Shown piece by piece: positions 18,388-28,298 of a stretch of 59,962 nt of DNA. Within the stretch, counting starts at the first letter, position 1; the number at the start of each line of letters is the position of its first letter. The stretch covers positions 1 to 59,962 of the forward strand of contig JACWEP010000006.1 of assembly GCA_014653375.1 (NCBI GenBank), in the 5' to 3' direction. A program made the translations under genes and the position numbers. The DNA is from Pelagibacterales bacterium SAG-MED48 (GTDB lineage: Bacteria; Pseudomonadota; Alphaproteobacteria; Pelagibacterales; Pelagibacteraceae). The notes beneath the pieces were generated by a model. That model saw nothing but the letters and a program-made list of their open reading frames with translations, was not told the DNA's origin and made no database searches.

Positions 18388-20610
18388 TTAATTAACTAAC
18401 GGTTTACCAGTTGCTAAAGTATGTTTGATTCTATCTTGGGTTTTCTGAGTCTCAATCAATCTCATAAAAGCATCTAATTCTAATTTATACAAGTCATCTT
18501 CAGTTAATGTTTTATCAATTGTTGTATCTCCTCCACTTAAAACATGAGCTAGTTCTTGAGCAACTAATAAGCCATGATCAAGAATAACCTTTTCATTATA
18601 AAGTTTTTCTAAAATTTTATTCATCTTCTCTTTAACCACTTTTCCAGGAAGTTTAAATTCTGTCTCTGTAGGAGCTTTAAAATCTTTATTATTATTTAAA
18701 ATTTCTTTTGATACTTCAAAAAGACTATTTCTATTCATTATCTTTTTATCTTCAGGTTTTAAATACTTCATAGGCTCAGCTTCAACTGGTGAGGTTGCAG
18801 TTTTTCCATAACCAATAATATCGAATACTTTTAATGGTGCATAATGAGGATCATTTTTTGCTTCATCTGTATCAAGCCATCTTGCTAACATTTCCTTGCA
18901 TCCACCACCCGCAGGAATTAATCCAACAATTGTTTCAACTAAACCAACTACAATATTTGTATGTGATGCTACAAAATTACTTTGAACCATAACTTCAAAA
19001 CCACCACCAAGAGTTAAACCTGATGGCGCCGATACTACTGGATGATCAGAATATTTAAGATGCTTACAAGTTTCTTGGAAATATCCAACAAATTTTTCTA
19101 TAGATTTAAAATCACTTTTATTTGCAAATTCCATTGTGTAGCTTAAATTCACACCAGCAGAGAATTGCATACTCTCATTAATTATTATTAATGGCTTATC
19201 AGTAGCTTTTTTTAAAGCGTCCATTGAATCGTAATCTAGCGCATTTGCTTTAGTGGTAAATTCAACAATATTATAATCATTAAATCGATAAATTGATGCT
19301 GAGCTATTACCATCAATATTTGATGCTGTTTTTTTTACTTTTCCTAATGTTTCAATATCCGTATATTTTTGTCTTACTCCATGAAATTTTTCATTTTTTG
19401 TTTCAGCTAATTTTTCTAAGAATTTATTCCCTTCATAATTTTTAAACCTACTAAAAAAATTAGCTAGACCAATTTCCTCTAACATTTCAAAAGGACCTTT
19501 GCTCCAATTAAATCCAAGTCTCATTGCTTCGTCTATATCGTTAAACTCATCTGTAATTCCTGGAACTAAAGAAGAGGCATAATTAATAATCTTTGAAATA
19601 ACTGACCATGCATATTCGCCATATTTATCATCTCTATTAATTAATGCCTTTAAATCTACCTTATCTGATTTAATATTAATTTTTTTGGTTGAATGATATT
19701 CTCCAGTTTCTAAATTGATTGCTTCAAGAATTTTTTTATTATCAACTTTGTTCATTCTATAGAAGCCACCTTTGCCTTTACGTCCTGTATAACCAGTTTC
19801 AATTAATTTTTTGACTAGTGGTATTTCTTTTGCAACTTCTTGGAATTCATCTGACTGAGGAAGTTCTTTAATAAAGCTTTTCAAAACATCAGCCATTAAA
19901 TCTATTCCAATTAAGTCATATAAACCAAATACTCCTGTTTTAGGTATTCCCATTGGTCTTCCAAAAACAGCGTCAGCCTCTTCTATAGACATTTTCATTT
20001 TAAATGCTTCTGTCATAGCGATTTGCATTGCAAAAACTCCTATTCTGTTTCCTAAAAAGCCTGGGGTATCGTTGCAAACTATTGCACCTTTTCCTAAGCT
20101 AATTTCACAGAATTTTTTCAACGACTCAATTTTATTTAGATCGTTTTTTTCACTTTTAACAATTTCAAGTAAATCCATATACCTAACAGGATTAAAAAAA
20201 TGGGTGATACAAAAATCTTTTTTATCTTCAGCTGATAGTTTTTTCGAAAGCACGCTTATAGGTATTGAAGATGTATTTGATGATATGATTGAGCCAGCTT
20301 TTCTCTCTTTAAAAATTTTTTCGTAAATATTATGTTTAATATCTATTCTTTCTACAACAGCTTCAACAACCCAGTCTGCTTCACTAACAACATTAAAATT
20401 ATCATTAATATTTCCAACATCAATATTATCAATTTTAGATTTATCGATTAAGAGAGGTGGTCTTGATTTTTTAATTCTTTCTCTAGCTTTTTCACTTATT
20501 TCAGTAGTTAAATCTAATAATGTGACCGGAACATTAGCATTACATAAATGGGCTGCTATTCCACTTCCCATTGTACCTGACCCAATAACTACAACTTTTT
20601 TAATTTCCAT
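18388..20610 (-). CDS. FadN-type 3-hydroxyacyl-CoA dehydrogenase/enoyl-CoA hydratase
   Basis: A 740-residue bifunctional beta-oxidation enzyme. The N-terminal NAD-binding domain has VVIGSGTMGSGIAAHL (residues about 7-22) and the HAD catalytic stretch FCITHFFNPVRYMDL. The C-terminal half is a crotonase fold with GLTLGGGFEVMV and GLIPAGGGCKEM (about 525-575). Dehydrogenase-first order matches FadN-like proteins rather than FadB, where the hydratase comes first. It catalyses hydration and oxidation of acyl-CoA intermediates. Usual partners (thiolase FadA-like, acyl-CoA dehydrogenase) are not adjacent. Confidence 0.92.
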   Translation of the reverse strand: MEIKKVVVIGSGTMGSGIAAHLCNANVPVTLLDLTTEISEKARERIKKSRPPLLIDKSKIDNIDVGNINDNFNVVSEADWVVEAVVERIDIKHNIYEKIFKERKAGSIISSNTSSIPISVLSKKLSAEDKKDFCITHFFNPVRYMDLLEIVKSEKNDLNKIESLKKFCEISLGKGAIVCNDTPGFLGNRIGVFAMQIAMTEAFKMKMSIEEADAVFGRPMGIPKTGVFGLYDLIGIDLMADVLKSFIKELPQSDEFQEVAKEIPLVKKLIETGYTGRKGKGGFYRMNKVDNKKILEAINLETGEYHSTKKINIKSDKVDLKALINRDDKYGEYAWSVISKIINYASSLVPGITDEFNDIDEAMRLGFNWSKGPFEMLEEIGLANFFSRFKNYEGNKFLEKLAETKNEKFHGVRQKYTDIETLGKVKKTASNIDGNSSASIYRFNDYNIVEFTTKANALDYDSMDALKKATDKPLIIINESMQFSAGVNLSYTMEFANKSDFKSIEKFVGYFQETCKHLKYSDHPVVSAPSGLTLGGGFEVMVQSNFVASHTNIVVGLVETIVGLIPAGGGCKEMLARWLDTDEAKNDPHYAPLKVFDIIGYGKTATSPVEAEPMKYLKPEDKKIMNRNSLFEVSKEILNNNKDFKAPTETEFKLPGKVVKEKMNKILEKLYNEKVILDHGLLVAQELAHVLSGGDTTIDKTLTEDDLYKLELDAFMRLIETQKTQDRIKHTLATGKPLVN

Positions 20611-20672
20611 AAAAATATCAAAATCTTATATTAAATTAATATATAACTTGGAATAAATAAATTGCCTCAATT

Positions 20673-22697
20673 TTAACTTTGTTGAATTTTTAATTCTTCA
20701 ATATTTATATGACATCTAATTGCATTTCCATTTTCTCCAATTTGCCATGGTGGCACTTCTTGTCTGCATTTTTCACCTAGAATTCTTGGACACCTTCCTT
20801 GAAAAGAACAGCCAATTTCAGGTGGTTTTTCTTCAACTATATCTTCTGCAACTAGTTTTGGTTTTACATCTGGGTCAGGTTCTAATACAGCGCCTATTAA
20901 AACTTCTGTGTAGGGATGAGATGGAAATTGATAAACATCTTTTGATGGACCAATTTCACACAACCTTCCTTGATATAAAACGGCAACTCTATCACTTATA
21001 GCTTTAACAACTGCAAGATCATGTGAAACAAACACATAGGTTGTTCCTAACTCTTCTTTTAATTTTTGTAATAAGTCTAATACAGCAGCTTGCACCGAAA
21101 CATCTAAAGCTGAAGTTACTTCATCACATAAAATAATATCTGGTCTCGCTGCAAAAGCTCTTGCAACAGCTATTCTTTGTTTTTCTCCTCCTGATAATTG
21201 TCTAGGATATCTGCTCATATAAAAAGCACCTAATCTTACTTTTTCAAGTAATTCAGCAATACTTGATTTAAGTTTACTACCAGTCAAACCAAAATATAGC
21301 TTTAAAGGTTGGGAAAGTATTTGCTCAACTGTATGATTTGGATTTAACGACTCGTCTGGATTTTGAAAAATTAATTGAATAGATCTTAAATCCTCTGAAC
21401 TTCTTTTTTTTAAATCACCTGATAACAATTTTTCTTTATCAAATTTTATATATCCATCTTTAGTTTTTAATAAACCAGCAATAGATTTTAAAATTGTAGA
21501 TTTACCACTACCCGACTCTCCTACTAAAGCAATAGTTTCACCTTTATTAATATTTATATTTATATCTTTTACTGTTGGATTGGTGTCGGTAACTTTATTT
21601 AAGAATTGATCTATAATACCTTGTTTTGCATAAGATATGGAAACATCCTTTAAATCTAAAATTTCATCTATAGTTATTTCTTTTTTTGAGTCACTTGTTA
21701 TTTTTTGTTCATTAGTTTTTGAAGTTAATTCAGAGTGATTAAAACATCTAACACTAGTATCTATCTCAGGCAAATATTTTAATTCAGGAACTTTAACTTT
21801 ACATTCATCATCTGAAAAATTACATCTATCATAAAAACTACAACCACTTCTAATGTTGCCTGGTTGAGGTTGGCTGCCTGGCATTGAATCCGGTAGTCCT
21901 GATAAAGAGAGTTTTGGAATAGATTTTAGTAACCCATATGTATATGGATGTATTGGTTCTTTTAAAATTTTTCTTACTGGTCCTTCAAGAACAATTTCAC
22001 CTGCGTACATTACAATCACTCTGTCACAAACTTGGGCTATTGCCCCAAGATCATGACTAACATAAACCATAGATTTTCCTGTATCTTTTGCTATATCTTT
22101 TAAAAGTTCCAAAACATGTGCTTGGGTTGTTACATCTAAACCGGTAGTTGGCTCATCTAATAATAATAGTTCTGGGTTACCAGCTAAAGCCATAGCAACT
22201 GCAACTCTTTGTTGTTGTCCTCCTGAAAGTTCATGAGGATATCTAAGTGCCATAATTTTTGGAGACGGAAGTCTAACTTTATTTAATAATTCTGAACTCT
22301 TTTGCTCTCTTTCAACTTTATTAAAATCTGTATGAAGTTTAAGAGCTTCCTCTATTTGATAACCAATTTTAAGGTTAGGTGTCAGTGCCTGCCCAGCATT
22401 TTGAGGTATCATTGCAATTTTTCTACCTCTTATTTCTACTAGCTCTTTGTTGTTTAATTTAAGTAGATCTAATGATTTAAAAAAACATTCTCCTCCAGTA
22501 GTAAAAAGGCCCTGCTTAATATAGCCCATCATCGCAAGCGCAAGTGTACTTTTTCCAGACCCAGACTCTCCTACAATACCAACAGTTTCACCTTTTCTAA
22601 TATTAGTAGTTATGTTTCTAAGTATTGATATTTGTTCACCTTTTTGACTTTTAAAGCCGATAGATAAATCTTTAATTTCTTGAATATTAGTATTCAT
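20673..22697 (-). CDS. Dipeptide/oligopeptide ABC transporter, fused double ATP-binding protein
   Basis: A 674-residue protein with two complete ABC ATPase domains, equal to a DppD-DppF fusion. Walker A is GESGSGKST at about residue 44 and again at about 392; signature motifs are LSGGQQQRVAV and LSGGEKQRIAV. Each half ends with an oligopeptide-type C-terminal domain containing clustered cysteines (CSFYDRCNFSDDEC; CSFQGRCPRILGEKC), as in OppD/DppD iron-sulfur or disulfide loops. It is the last gene of the transporter operon, four bases after the DppC-like permease. Confidence 0.93.
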   Translation of the reverse strand: MNTNIQEIKDLSIGFKSQKGEQISILRNITTNIRKGETVGIVGESGSGKSTLALAMMGYIKQGLFTTGGECFFKSLDLLKLNNKELVEIRGRKIAMIPQNAGQALTPNLKIGYQIEEALKLHTDFNKVEREQKSSELLNKVRLPSPKIMALRYPHELSGGQQQRVAVAMALAGNPELLLLDEPTTGLDVTTQAHVLELLKDIAKDTGKSMVYVSHDLGAIAQVCDRVIVMYAGEIVLEGPVRKILKEPIHPYTYGLLKSIPKLSLSGLPDSMPGSQPQPGNIRSGCSFYDRCNFSDDECKVKVPELKYLPEIDTSVRCFNHSELTSKTNEQKITSDSKKEITIDEILDLKDVSISYAKQGIIDQFLNKVTDTNPTVKDINININKGETIALVGESGSGKSTILKSIAGLLKTKDGYIKFDKEKLLSGDLKKRSSEDLRSIQLIFQNPDESLNPNHTVEQILSQPLKLYFGLTGSKLKSSIAELLEKVRLGAFYMSRYPRQLSGGEKQRIAVARAFAARPDIILCDEVTSALDVSVQAAVLDLLQKLKEELGTTYVFVSHDLAVVKAISDRVAVLYQGRLCEIGPSKDVYQFPSHPYTEVLIGAVLEPDPDVKPKLVAEDIVEEKPPEIGCSFQGRCPRILGEKCRQEVPPWQIGENGNAIRCHINIEELKIQQS

Positions 22698-22700
22698 AAT

Positions 22701-23597
22701 TTAAACAGGGGCTTTTGTTGATCTATCAATTCCTAAAGCTTTAGCAAAAGCATCAGCGGTTAAATTGATACCAATAATTAATGAGCTTAATCCTACAATA
22801 GGTGCAATTACTGCCCACCAAGCAAAAGACATTAATCCTCTAGCATTAGATATCATTAATCCCCAATCAGGTGTTGGAGGGCTCACTCCAAATCCTAAAA
22901 AAGATAATGAGCTAAATCCAAGAAGCATCCAAGACCATCTCATTGCTCCTTCAACTAAAATAGCATCTCTTACATTTGGTAATATCTCATTCCAAATAAT
23001 TGAAAGATTACTGTGACCTCTAGCTTTTGCAGATACAATAAAATCTTTTGCAATGACATCATGAGTAGCTGCTCTTGCAACACGAACAATTCCTTTACCA
23101 TAAAAAAATCCAAGAGCAGGTATTAATACTTCAGTGGTTGTTCCAAGAAGCGAAACTATCAAAAGCATAGCTAAGATCCAAGGTATTGATAAAAATGCAT
23201 CTACTATTCTCATCACTATATCGTCAATTCTTCCTCCTACTAAACCACAAAAAATTCCTAAAAGACCTCCCCATAGTAAGGCAATGATTGATCCAAAGAA
23301 TGTTATGGTAAGTGCAGTTCTTCCTCCTAAAATTGTTCTGGTAAAAACATCTCTACCCAAACTATCAGTTCCAAACCAAAATTCTGATGACGGTGCATTT
23401 AACATTAACGTAGGATTGATTGCTTTATAATCATAAGGTGCAAACCATGGGCTGGTTATAGCTAAAGTTACATGAAAAATTAAAATTGCTAACCCTATAA
23501 ATCCAGATGGTTTCGAAGCCATTGTAGATATTATGTCTAAAACTTTTGCAAGAGAGCTTTTGGGATTTTCATTAAATATATTTTTAGAGTTTTCCAT
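22701..23597 (-). CDS. Dipeptide/oligopeptide ABC transporter permease, DppC type
   Basis: A 298-residue inner-membrane protein with about six hydrophobic segments. The N-terminal OppC-type leader region and FGTDSLGRDVFTR are typical, and the EAA coupling loop reads VSAKARGHSNLSIIWNEILP. It pairs with the DppB-type permease three bases upstream. Substrate specificity cannot be read from the permease. Confidence 0.92.
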   Translation of the reverse strand: MENSKNIFNENPKSSLAKVLDIISTMASKPSGFIGLAILIFHVTLAITSPWFAPYDYKAINPTLMLNAPSSEFWFGTDSLGRDVFTRTILGGRTALTITFFGSIIALLWGGLLGIFCGLVGGRIDDIVMRIVDAFLSIPWILAMLLIVSLLGTTTEVLIPALGFFYGKGIVRVARAATHDVIAKDFIVSAKARGHSNLSIIWNEILPNVRDAILVEGAMRWSWMLLGFSSLSFLGFGVSPPTPDWGLMISNARGLMSFAWWAVIAPIVGLSSLIIGINLTADAFAKALGIDRSTKAPV

Positions 23598-23600
23598 TTT

Positions 23601-24557
23601 TTATTTTCTAGTTTGTAATGTCTTAAGTCTTGGGTTTAACATTAATGTTAATAAGTCAGCTATAAAATTTATACTGACATAAATGGATGCAAGAATGATA
23701 CCTAAAGCTTGAACAACTGGTAAATCTCTATTGGATATCGACTCAATTACTAATCTTCCTAGTCCTGGATAATTAAATACCACTTCAGTTACAACTACTC
23801 CACCTAACAGCCAAGCAATTGTTAAAGCAACAACATTAATCGCTGGTAGTAAAGCGTTTGGTAACACATGTTTAAATACCATTTTCCAATATGGCACTCC
23901 TTTTAATATTGCCATTTGAATATAATCACTTGCCATTACTTGAATAACACTTGAACGAACCATACGAGCCATATGTGCAGTCATTATCATTGCAATTGCA
24001 ATTACTGGTAAAATAATATTTGGCAGCAACTCAAAAAAAGTAACATCTGTTGGTACAATTACTATACCAGGTAACCACTCTAACCAAATTGCTACTATTA
24101 GGATTAATAAAGTAGCACTTATAAATTCTGGAATAGTCATTGAAAATATTGCAACTGTTGAAATTATAATATCTGGCATTTTATCTCTCCAAAGAGCAGT
24201 AATTATTCCCAATATTAAAGCTAATGGGATACCAATAATTATTGCTGCAGACGCAAGAACTAATGAATTTTTTATTCTTGGTCCCAACACTTCATTAATT
24301 TGCATTTGACCACTTAAAGAGTATCCAAAATCTCCCTGAATAACATTATAAGCCCACGTTAAATATCTTTCATGTGCAGGAATATCTAAGCCTAGTCTTT
24401 TTATACAAGCAGCTAAAGCTTCACCAAAAGCTTCTCTCTCAAGATAAGAGGTGCAAGCATCGCCGGGCAATATCTCAACACCAATAAATGTTATTAAAGA
24501 TACAATAAATAAGGTTATTAAACCTAAGACAAATCTTTTAAAAATTAAAAAAAACAT
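23601..24557 (-). CDS. Dipeptide/oligopeptide ABC transporter permease, DppB type
   Basis: A 318-residue permease. LFIVSLITFIGVEILPGD near the N-terminus is the usual DppB/OppB start, and the EAA loop is ILKGVPYWKMVFKHVLPNAL. The extracytoplasmic loop after the first segment contains a pair of cysteines (DACTSYL; LAACIKRLGL). It follows the binding-protein gene after a 93-base gap that holds a strong hairpin. Confidence 0.92.
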   Translation of the reverse strand: MFFLIFKRFVLGLITLFIVSLITFIGVEILPGDACTSYLEREAFGEALAACIKRLGLDIPAHERYLTWAYNVIQGDFGYSLSGQMQINEVLGPRIKNSLVLASAAIIIGIPLALILGIITALWRDKMPDIIISTVAIFSMTIPEFISATLLILIVAIWLEWLPGIVIVPTDVTFFELLPNIILPVIAIAMIMTAHMARMVRSSVIQVMASDYIQMAILKGVPYWKMVFKHVLPNALLPAINVVALTIAWLLGGVVVTEVVFNYPGLGRLVIESISNRDLPVVQALGIILASIYVSINFIADLLTLMLNPRLKTLQTRK

Positions 24558-24608
24558 AATTAAGATTATTAACCTAATTTAAAATTAATTATTTATAAAT
24601 GGAAGTAC

Positions 24609-24637
24609 TTATACAGGCCACATTGTGGCCTGTATAA
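24609..24637 (-). terminator. Hairpin between the peptide-binding protein and its permeases
   Basis: TTATACAGGCCAC at 24609-24621 and GTGGCCTGTATAA at 24625-24637 form a perfect 13-base stem with a 3-base loop. It starts 14 bases after the stop of the minus-strand binding-protein gene. The flank read on the minus strand (AAGTACTTCC) has no T-run, so it may act as an mRNA 3'-end stabiliser or partial stop rather than a full intrinsic terminator. Confidence 0.8.
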
Positions 24638-24650
24638 TATAAGTTTTATA

Positions 24651-26138
24651 CTAATCTACTTTGACTTTGTGCCATTGAATTGAAAAAACTTCAACTTCAT
24701 CAAGATTTTTAACTCTTGAGTTAGTAACAACAAGTTTTGATACATGGTAAGGAATCATTGTTCCAGATTGTTCCCATAAAGTATGTTGTGCTTTTACATA
24801 GAGAGCTTTTCTTTTTTTAAAATCAAGCTCACCTCTCGCATCAGCAAGATTTTTATCAAAGTCTGAACTCTTATAGTATGACTCGTTCCATTTAGCGCTA
24901 CTATGATAAACTTCATGGAGTACACTATCTGCAGATCTTTCATTCCAACGTGTCATCGCTACATCTTTTTTCATCCAAGTTTCTTTCCAGTAACTTTTTG
25001 ATGGAGTCATTTTGATATCAACTTTAATACCAGCTTTAGCAACTTGTTGCTGAATTACTTCAGCAATTGTCGGCCAAGTAGGTTCTTTTGTTGAAACATG
25101 AATAACCATTTCTATTCCATTTGGATATCCAGCTTCTTTAAGAAGTTTTTTAGCTTCAGCAATGTTTTGTTTGCAGCCCATGTTATGACGATATTGATCC
25201 GTTGGAGCAACAGGTGTATCACATGATACTACTGCTTCACCGCCCATTACAGTATCAACAAGCTCTTGTCTGTCGACTGCTAAACGAACAGCTTTTCTAA
25301 CTTTTGGATTATCAAACGGAGCACGCTCTGTATTCATAACCATTCCTCTCCAGTTACCAGTTGGTATTACCGAAGTTTTAAATTTAGAATTACCATCAAA
25401 GATTTTTTTCTGACTAAATTGCACATATCTATTCATATCAATTTGACCAGTTAAAAGAGCTTGAACTCTAGCTTCACCATCGGGAATTGCTATTACATGA
25501 ACTTCCGCAAGACCAGGTGCACCTTCCCAATAATTTGGGTTAGCTTTTAGAATTGTTGTTCCTTCTGCATCAAACTTTTTAACTATAAAAGGACCAGTTC
25601 CAATTCCAGTCTTCCCAATAGTGTCCCCTGAACCTGAAGGAATCATTCTTAATCTGTAATCTGTTAAGTTTAGTGGAAAATCAGCAAAAGAAGTGTTTAA
25701 TTTCATTTTAACAGTATGAGAGTCAACAATCTCAATATCTGTTACAACACTTAAGCTTTTTTTTGCAGGCGATCCAATTTCAGGATCTTTTACACGCATT
25801 AAAGAATATTTTACATCTTCTGCATCAAAATCAGATCCATCATGAAACTTAACACCTTTTCTAAGTTTAAAAGTCCATTCAGTAGCATCTGCGTTTGCAG
25901 ACCAATCTGTAGCTAATTCTGCTGATGTTATTCCTTTAAGGTCTTTTCTAACTAATCGGTTTTGTGTCATTATGACTACCTGAAACAATCTACCTTTAGT
26001 TATTGCATCTAAGTTTGTATCTTTTCCAAAACCAAGATCATGTGAAAGTTTAAACGTTCCACTTGATGCATTGGCAAATGAAAAAGACACCATTAATGAT
26101 ACCAAACAAATTGATATCGTTTTAAAAATGTTTTTCAT
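24651..26138 (-). CDS. Family 5 extracellular solute-binding protein (dipeptide/oligopeptide type)
   Basis: A 495-residue periplasmic binding protein with a cleavable signal ending at SFANA (residue 24). Family 5 features include WTFKLRKGVKFHDGSDFDAEDVKYSL and GTGPFIVKKFD. Family members bind peptides but also opines, glutathione, nickel chelates and sugars, so the ligand is open. A Shine-Dalgarno AGAGGA lies a few bases before the ATG. It is the first gene of a four-gene operon with the two permeases and the fused ATPase. Confidence 0.93.
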   Translation of the reverse strand: MKNIFKTISICLVSLMVSFSFANASSGTFKLSHDLGFGKDTNLDAITKGRLFQVVIMTQNRLVRKDLKGITSAELATDWSANADATEWTFKLRKGVKFHDGSDFDAEDVKYSLMRVKDPEIGSPAKKSLSVVTDIEIVDSHTVKMKLNTSFADFPLNLTDYRLRMIPSGSGDTIGKTGIGTGPFIVKKFDAEGTTILKANPNYWEGAPGLAEVHVIAIPDGEARVQALLTGQIDMNRYVQFSQKKIFDGNSKFKTSVIPTGNWRGMVMNTERAPFDNPKVRKAVRLAVDRQELVDTVMGGEAVVSCDTPVAPTDQYRHNMGCKQNIAEAKKLLKEAGYPNGIEMVIHVSTKEPTWPTIAEVIQQQVAKAGIKVDIKMTPSKSYWKETWMKKDVAMTRWNERSADSVLHEVYHSSAKWNESYYKSSDFDKNLADARGELDFKKRKALYVKAQHTLWEQSGTMIPYHVSKLVVTNSRVKNLDEVEVFSIQWHKVKVD

Positions 26139-26294
26139 TATTAATTTCCTCTCTTTATTTTATTCAAAGCTAACACCTTACATAATTTAGAACAATGATA
26201 ATGTATAATACAATTAAAGGTTGAACTCATTTTAGGTTTTTTCTTAAATGATAATACTGGATTAAATTAAAGATTTAATTTATTACAAAATTCA
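26139..26294. promoter_or_regulatory. Divergent intergenic region between the peptide transporter and GcvT-like gene
   Basis: This 156-base A/T-rich space must hold promoters for both directions. On the minus strand an AGAGAGGA ribosome site precedes the binding-protein ATG. I see no convincing -35/-10 pair, riboswitch or long inverted repeat in it. Confidence 0.5.
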
Positions 26295-27518
26295 ATGCAT
26301 AAATCTTTACAAAACATAAGGTTTTCTATCAAACCTCAGAAGGAAGAAGGTAATAGACCAGTAGAACTGGCTCGAACTATGAGCATTCATCCTTTAACTT
26401 ATCAAGAGCTACCTTATGACCCGGAGTATTCTCATTATGCTGGAAGATTAACGACTGAAAAATTATCAAATGCTTCTCCAGATGAACAATATTGGAAAAC
26501 TAAACAAGAAATTATTCTTCGACACACAGGAGAGCATCCTTATGAAATTTCAGGTCCAGATGCGCTTAAATTATTACAGAAAATTTTTCCAAGAGACATT
26601 TCAAAAGTTAAAAAAGGAAGATGCTCTTATCAATTTGCTTGTTACCATGATGGTGGAATAATCACTGATGGTTTACTTTTAAGAATTGAGGATAATTGTT
26701 ATTGGTTTGCGCAAGCAGATGGTGACATGGTATCGTGGTATAAAGCTAATTCAGAAGGACTTGATGTTAAAATTAAAGAGCCAAATGTTTATGTAAGCCA
26801 AATTCAAGGACCTAAATCAATGGACCTTCTTAATAATTTAATTGATGAGCCAATAGCAAATACATGGAAATATTTTGATTGGGTTGAAGTAACCATGGCA
26901 GGAGAAAAAGTTATAATTAGTCGAACTGGGTTTACTAACGAACTAGGTTGGGAAATATATTTTCGTCCTGAAAATAATTCAGAAAAATTAGGTGATCTAA
27001 TTCTTGAAGAAGGAAAAAAAATGGGAATGATCATTACAGGCACACCATCATTTAGAGGTAGAAGAATTGAAGCTGGACTTTTATCTGCAGGTCAAGATTT
27101 TACAAATGATACAAACCCTTTTTCTGTTGGTCTTGGTCGTTTTGTTGATTTAAAAAAGGATGATTTCATAGGCAAAAAAGCTTTATTAAATGCAAATAAA
27201 GAATGTCGAAGTTGGGGCATTAGAGTTATTGATGGAATTGCAAAAAAAGGAAGGTCTATAAAAATCAATGATCAATCTATTGGAAAAGTGACTTCAAGCA
27301 CATGGTCTCCTTACCAAGTTTGTGGAGTTGGTATAGTACTATTAGATAAATCAGATGTAGGACCTGGAACAGTAGTTGATGTTGAGTGTGTTGATGAAAA
27401 AATCCATAAAGCTGAACTTTGTAAATTACCAATGTATGATCCGGATGGTGAAATAGTAAGAGGAATAAATAGGAAAATACCTACAAAAGCAGAGCCTTGG
27501 TTAGGAATAAAAAGTTAA
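26295..27518 (+). CDS. GcvT-family aminomethyltransferase-like protein
   Basis: A 407-residue protein of the folate-binding GcvT/YgfZ superfamily. The tetrahydrofolate-site Asp is present in GGIITDGLLLR, and the T-protein-type patterns VSQIQGPKSMDLLNNL and ISRTGFTNELGWEIYF are clear. No gcvP or gcvH lies nearby, so it is unlikely to be the ordinary glycine-cleavage T protein. Relatives include DMSP demethylase, sarcosine/dimethylglycine oxidase C-terminal domains and uncharacterised demethylases. A role in moving a methyl group from a methylated amine or sulfonium to tetrahydrofolate is inferred. It is convergent with, and overlaps by four bases, the SBP-3-like gene. Confidence 0.82.
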   Translation: MHKSLQNIRFSIKPQKEEGNRPVELARTMSIHPLTYQELPYDPEYSHYAGRLTTEKLSNASPDEQYWKTKQEIILRHTGEHPYEISGPDALKLLQKIFPRDISKVKKGRCSYQFACYHDGGIITDGLLLRIEDNCYWFAQADGDMVSWYKANSEGLDVKIKEPNVYVSQIQGPKSMDLLNNLIDEPIANTWKYFDWVEVTMAGEKVIISRTGFTNELGWEIYFRPENNSEKLGDLILEEGKKMGMIITGTPSFRGRRIEAGLLSAGQDFTNDTNPFSVGLGRFVDLKKDDFIGKKALLNANKECRSWGIRVIDGIAKKGRSIKINDQSIGKVTSSTWSPYQVCGVGIVLLDKSDVGPGTVVDVECVDEKIHKAELCKLPMYDPDGEIVRGINRKIPTKAEPWLGIKS

Positions 27519-28243
27519 TAAATATTGGGAATACTTAATTTATTTTGAACGTTATGTTTTTTCAATAAACTTTCTACATAACCTTCTTTAATTAGTTTTG
27601 AAATAAATTTATTAAGAAAATCTAAAATTTCAGGGGCACCCTTTTTAATACCAATAGATTGTTTAATATATGTGAATGGACTATTTATCATTTGAAAATC
27701 ATTATTAGTTTTAATTTCTTCAATTAGTTTTGGTTTTAATCCAGCAAGAACATTAACTTTATCTTCTCTAAACAATTTATGAGATTCTTCAATTGTATTT
27801 ACTCTTATTAATTCTATATTCTTATAATTTTCAGTTAACCATAAATCATAAGCACTTCTTTCCAAAACTGCTATTTTAATACCTGGTAAATTTATATCGT
27901 CGTTAGTTTTAAAATTATCTTTTTTTCTAAACATAAAATTTGCATCAATATTTACATAAGGATCAGTAAAATCTATTGTCTTACTCCTCTCATTTTCACA
28001 AGCTATATTACCTATATCCCACATATCTTCATTTACAGCATCAGCTAACAACCCTGGTTTTTTAAACTTCACTAATTTACATTTTAGGTTTAATTCTCTT
28101 GCGAGCTTTTTTCCAATATCTGGTGATACACCATCAGGCAATCCATTTGAGTCTTTACCATTTATCAGTAAAAAATTACTCATATTAATGCCTACACGCA
28201 AAATACCAGTAGGTGCTAATTTTTTAGAAATTGTCTCAATCAT
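27515..28243 (-). CDS. Family 3 solute-binding-like protein without signal peptide
   Basis: A 242-residue protein with the family 3 (amino-acid) binding fold: LRVGINMSNFL, GVSPDIGKKLARELNLKC, DFTDPYVNIDANFMFRKK and VLERSAYDLWLTENY. The N-terminus MIETISKKLAPTG is hydrophilic and no hydrophobic leader exists in frame, so the product should stay in the cytoplasm. No permease is adjacent. It could be a cytoplasmic sensor, or an enzyme derived from this fold as cyclohexadienyl dehydratase is. Function unknown. Confidence 0.8.
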   Translation of the reverse strand: MIETISKKLAPTGILRVGINMSNFLLINGKDSNGLPDGVSPDIGKKLARELNLKCKLVKFKKPGLLADAVNEDMWDIGNIACENERSKTIDFTDPYVNIDANFMFRKKDNFKTNDDINLPGIKIAVLERSAYDLWLTENYKNIELIRVNTIEESHKLFREDKVNVLAGLKPKLIEEIKTNNDFQMINSPFTYIKQSIGIKKGAPEILDFLNKFISKLIKEGYVESLLKKHNVQNKLSIPNIY

Positions 28244-28298
28244 TAAAACCTTTTTTTTATTATGTTATATAATAATTTGATTTTTTTGATTTAATTAA

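Noticed and set aside
26295-27518. Glycine-cleavage T protein proper (gcvT)
   Set aside because: No gcvH or gcvP nearby, no glycine riboswitch seen upstream, and the protein is longer at the N-terminus than typical T proteins.
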